From positions 62,001 to 126,000 of the forward strand of contig NZ_PPFE01000011.1 of assembly GCF_002917925.1 (NCBI RefSeq): 64,000 nt of DNA, read 5' to 3'. Each line of letters opens with the position of its first letter. The first letter of the stretch is position 1. The position numbers and the translations under genes were made by a program. Below the pieces are notes generated by a model. The model was given only the letters and a program-made list of their open reading frames with translations, made no database searches and was not told the origin of the DNA. This DNA comes from Roseovarius confluentis. GTDB lineage: Bacteria; Pseudomonadota; Alphaproteobacteria; Rhodobacterales; Rhodobacteraceae. This document shows, piece after piece, positions 62,649-64,000 of this stretch.

Positions 62649-63088
62649 TACGCGGCGCGTATCGCAAGCTCCAACTGGGTCTCGCAGACCGGTGAGTGAC
62701 CAATCGAGAAGTGCCAATGATGCTTGCACCTACAGCGGCTAGAGGATGTACGCATGTTAGATATCAAGAATCGGAACTCAAGGAGTAGCGCTAGATTTTC
62801 AAGTCTTCAGAGTTTATTTTGGGGTCTTGGCGCGTGGTGAGGATCCGGAACAGGATCAATTTTTGCAAGGCACTAGCCAATAACTGCGGCATCATGGGAC
62901 GCGGGCCAAATCTGTATTCGAAAGAACTGCTGTTTTGCACGAAGCCCGAACAGGCATCGCTGTTGACCAGTCGGTTGGACAATTGGCTATGCTCCCTGCT
63001 TGACAGGTTGAAGGCATCGCAAGGCGTCAGGACATTGCACAGTGCGTCATCTTGCCCAGACAGAACGCTTAGATAAAGAGGTCAGAGA
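62649..63088. other. Gene-free stretch
   Basis: 440 bases. Short frames on both strands (62819-63076 +, 62791-62982 -) lack ribosome sites and recognisable content. It holds the leader of the ScsB-like gene. Confidence 0.4.
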
Positions 63089-64000
63089 ATGCGTATAGCC
63101 TTGGCTTGGTATCGCGGGTTGCTTGTGAGTTTTGCAATCTTTCTGGTTTTAGTGGCAAGTCCTGTTCGCGCCTTGGAGTCCAATGCATATCGGTCCGAAG
63201 CACTGACGGCGCGCTTGATCGTCGCGGAAGCGGGAATCGCCCCGGGATCGCTGTTTCTTTCGGCGGGTTTGAAGATTGAATTGGAGGAAGGATGGAAAGC
63301 GTACTGGCGGTCACCCGGCGAGGTTGGCCTGCCGCCGGAGATCGACTGGGAAGGGTCCACAAACCTTGAATCCGTCGACATGCTTTGGCCCGCACCCACG
63401 CGTTTTCGCGCCTTCGGAATTGAAAACTTTGGCTACGGCAAGAAAGTTACATTTCCGTTACAATTGCAGCTTATGGATTCTGATAAGTCAGCCGAGCTGA
63501 AGGCAATCGTCAATCTGCTGATCTGCTCCAATGTGTGCGTCCCGGAAAGGTTTGAACTGACTCTCCCTGTTCCATTGGGATCCGGCGTCGACGCTAGAGC
63601 CGCGACCGAAATCGCGACATGGGCCGCTCGCGTACCTGTCGTAGGAACAGAAAGCGCAATAGCGATCTCGGGCGCAGCGCTGAAGCAGGGTCAATCTTTG
63701 GTTATTCACATGACGCGGCCTTCTGGCTGGAACAATCCCGATATTTTTCCGGAGTCTGATGCAGGCTCTGCATTCGGTGCGCCCGATATCCGCATTACAA
63801 ATGATCGTACCGGTCTTTGGGCAAGTATTCCGATTCTCGCGTTAAGCGAGGAACAATCCTCCCTTCGAATTACTGTCGTGGACGACGATGTCGCGGTTAC
63901 ATTCGATGATGTGAACACCACCGACATTGTACCTGCTCCACCTTACGCATCCGAAACCGGCCAGGATAGCGGTCAGTTTTTCCCGATTCTCTTCCTGTCC
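63089..64000 (+). CDS. ScsB/DsbD-type thiol-disulfide interchange protein, N-terminal part
   Basis: ATG 63089 has AAGAGG 7 nt upstream. A signal peptide (LLVSFAIFLVLVASPVRA) is followed by the DsbD/ScsB alpha-domain pattern: LKIELEEGWKAYWRSPGEVGLPPEIDW, FRAFGIENFGYGKKVTFPL, and the Cys pair in NLLICSNVCVPERFELTLPVP. The gene runs off the window, so its membrane domain is not seen. Family passes reducing power to periplasmic proteins and is linked to copper tolerance. Confidence 0.85.
   Translation, partial: MRIALAWYRGLLVSFAIFLVLVASPVRALESNAYRSEALTARLIVAEAGIAPGSLFLSAGLKIELEEGWKAYWRSPGEVGLPPEIDWEGSTNLESVDMLWPAPTRFRAFGIENFGYGKKVTFPLQLQLMDSDKSAELKAIVNLLICSNVCVPERFELTLPVPLGSGVDARAATEIATWAARVPVVGTESAIAISGAALKQGQSLVIHMTRPSGWNNPDIFPESDAGSAFGAPDIRITNDRTGLWASIPILALSEEQSSLRITVVDDDVAVTFDDVNTTDIVPAPPYASETGQDSGQFFPILFLS

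Noticed and set aside
62791..62982. - strand frame before the ScsB-like gene
   Set aside because: Balanced composition but no ribosome site and no homologue recognised.
1..64000. tRNA, rRNA, replication (repABC) and integrase genes
   Set aside because: Looked for cloverleaf-like segments, rRNA blocks, Rep/Par proteins and tyrosine recombinases; none seen, so replicon type stays open.

Overview
The window looks like an accessory replicon, or an integrated conjugative element, of a marine alphaproteobacterium of the Rhodobacteraceae (Roseobacter group). This rests on the GC-rich codon use, the VirB/VirD4 conjugation genes in a layout familiar from Roseobacter-group plasmids, the many ABC and TRAP solute importers, and the IS6, IS30, IS66 and IS3 family relics. 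No replication or partition genes, rRNA, tRNA or CRISPR array were seen, so plasmid and chromosome cannot be told apart. Function calls come from reading the proteins and recalling families; no database search was possible.

Layout. (1) 0-6.75 kb, DNA processing for conjugation: a secreted SH3-nuclease cut by the window edge, a small conserved ORF, a strong inverted repeat that may be oriT, then mobC, relaxase and virD4 on the + strand. (2) 6.8-20.6 kb, cargo: a phosphonate-type cluster (phnF-like and phnM on -, phnD-phnC-phnE on +), then an XRE regulator divergent from a CocE/S15-type hydrolase and a complete dipeptide-type ABC importer. (3) 20.6-24.65 kb: a 3'-truncated IS6 copy joined to a four-gene overlapping operon (XRE-ASCH regulator, PIN-GNAT-PUA-like protein, small P-loop kinase-like protein, unknown protein) with a perfect 18-bp palindrome at its promoter. 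This is the best candidate here for a poorly described toxin-antitoxin or defence system. (4) 24.8-36.5 kb: a complete VirB-type T4SS on the - strand (order B1, B2, B3, B4, B7, transglycosylase/B5-like fusion, B5, B8, B9, B10, B11, DUF4177, small secreted protein, B6), followed to 38.6 kb by small exported proteins and an XRE repressor.

(5) 38.9-45.9 kb, a patchwork: IS3 scrap and a beheaded pseudoazurin gene, a membrane-fused spermidine-synthase-like protein, an ABM-domain protein, a proline-racemase-family enzyme with an unusual Ser/Thr active-site pair, small ORFs, and a full-length IS6 copy whose transposase has two stops. (6) 45.97-49.0 kb: a dctQ-dctM-dctP TRAP transporter ending in a terminator, then a 150-bp MITE-like element. 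(7) 49.4-56.2 kb: EamA exporter, a three-gene - strand operon (5-formyl-THF cyclo-ligase, DUF488, nitronate monooxygenase) divergent from a LysR gene, a frameshifted HPP-CBS protein and an MFS transporter. (8) 56.6-64 kb: an IS30 element, an L,D-transpeptidase, IS66 and IS3 relics, a transglutaminase-like/CDF metal-efflux pair, a MerR regulator, and the start of a ScsB/DsbD-type thiol-disulfide protein running off the right edge.

Taken together, this is a mobile backbone (MOB plus T4SS) whose two halves are separated by about 18 kb of nutrient-uptake cargo. IS6-family ends lie at 20.6, 45.0 and 49.0 kb, and many neighbouring genes are broken at IS junctions.
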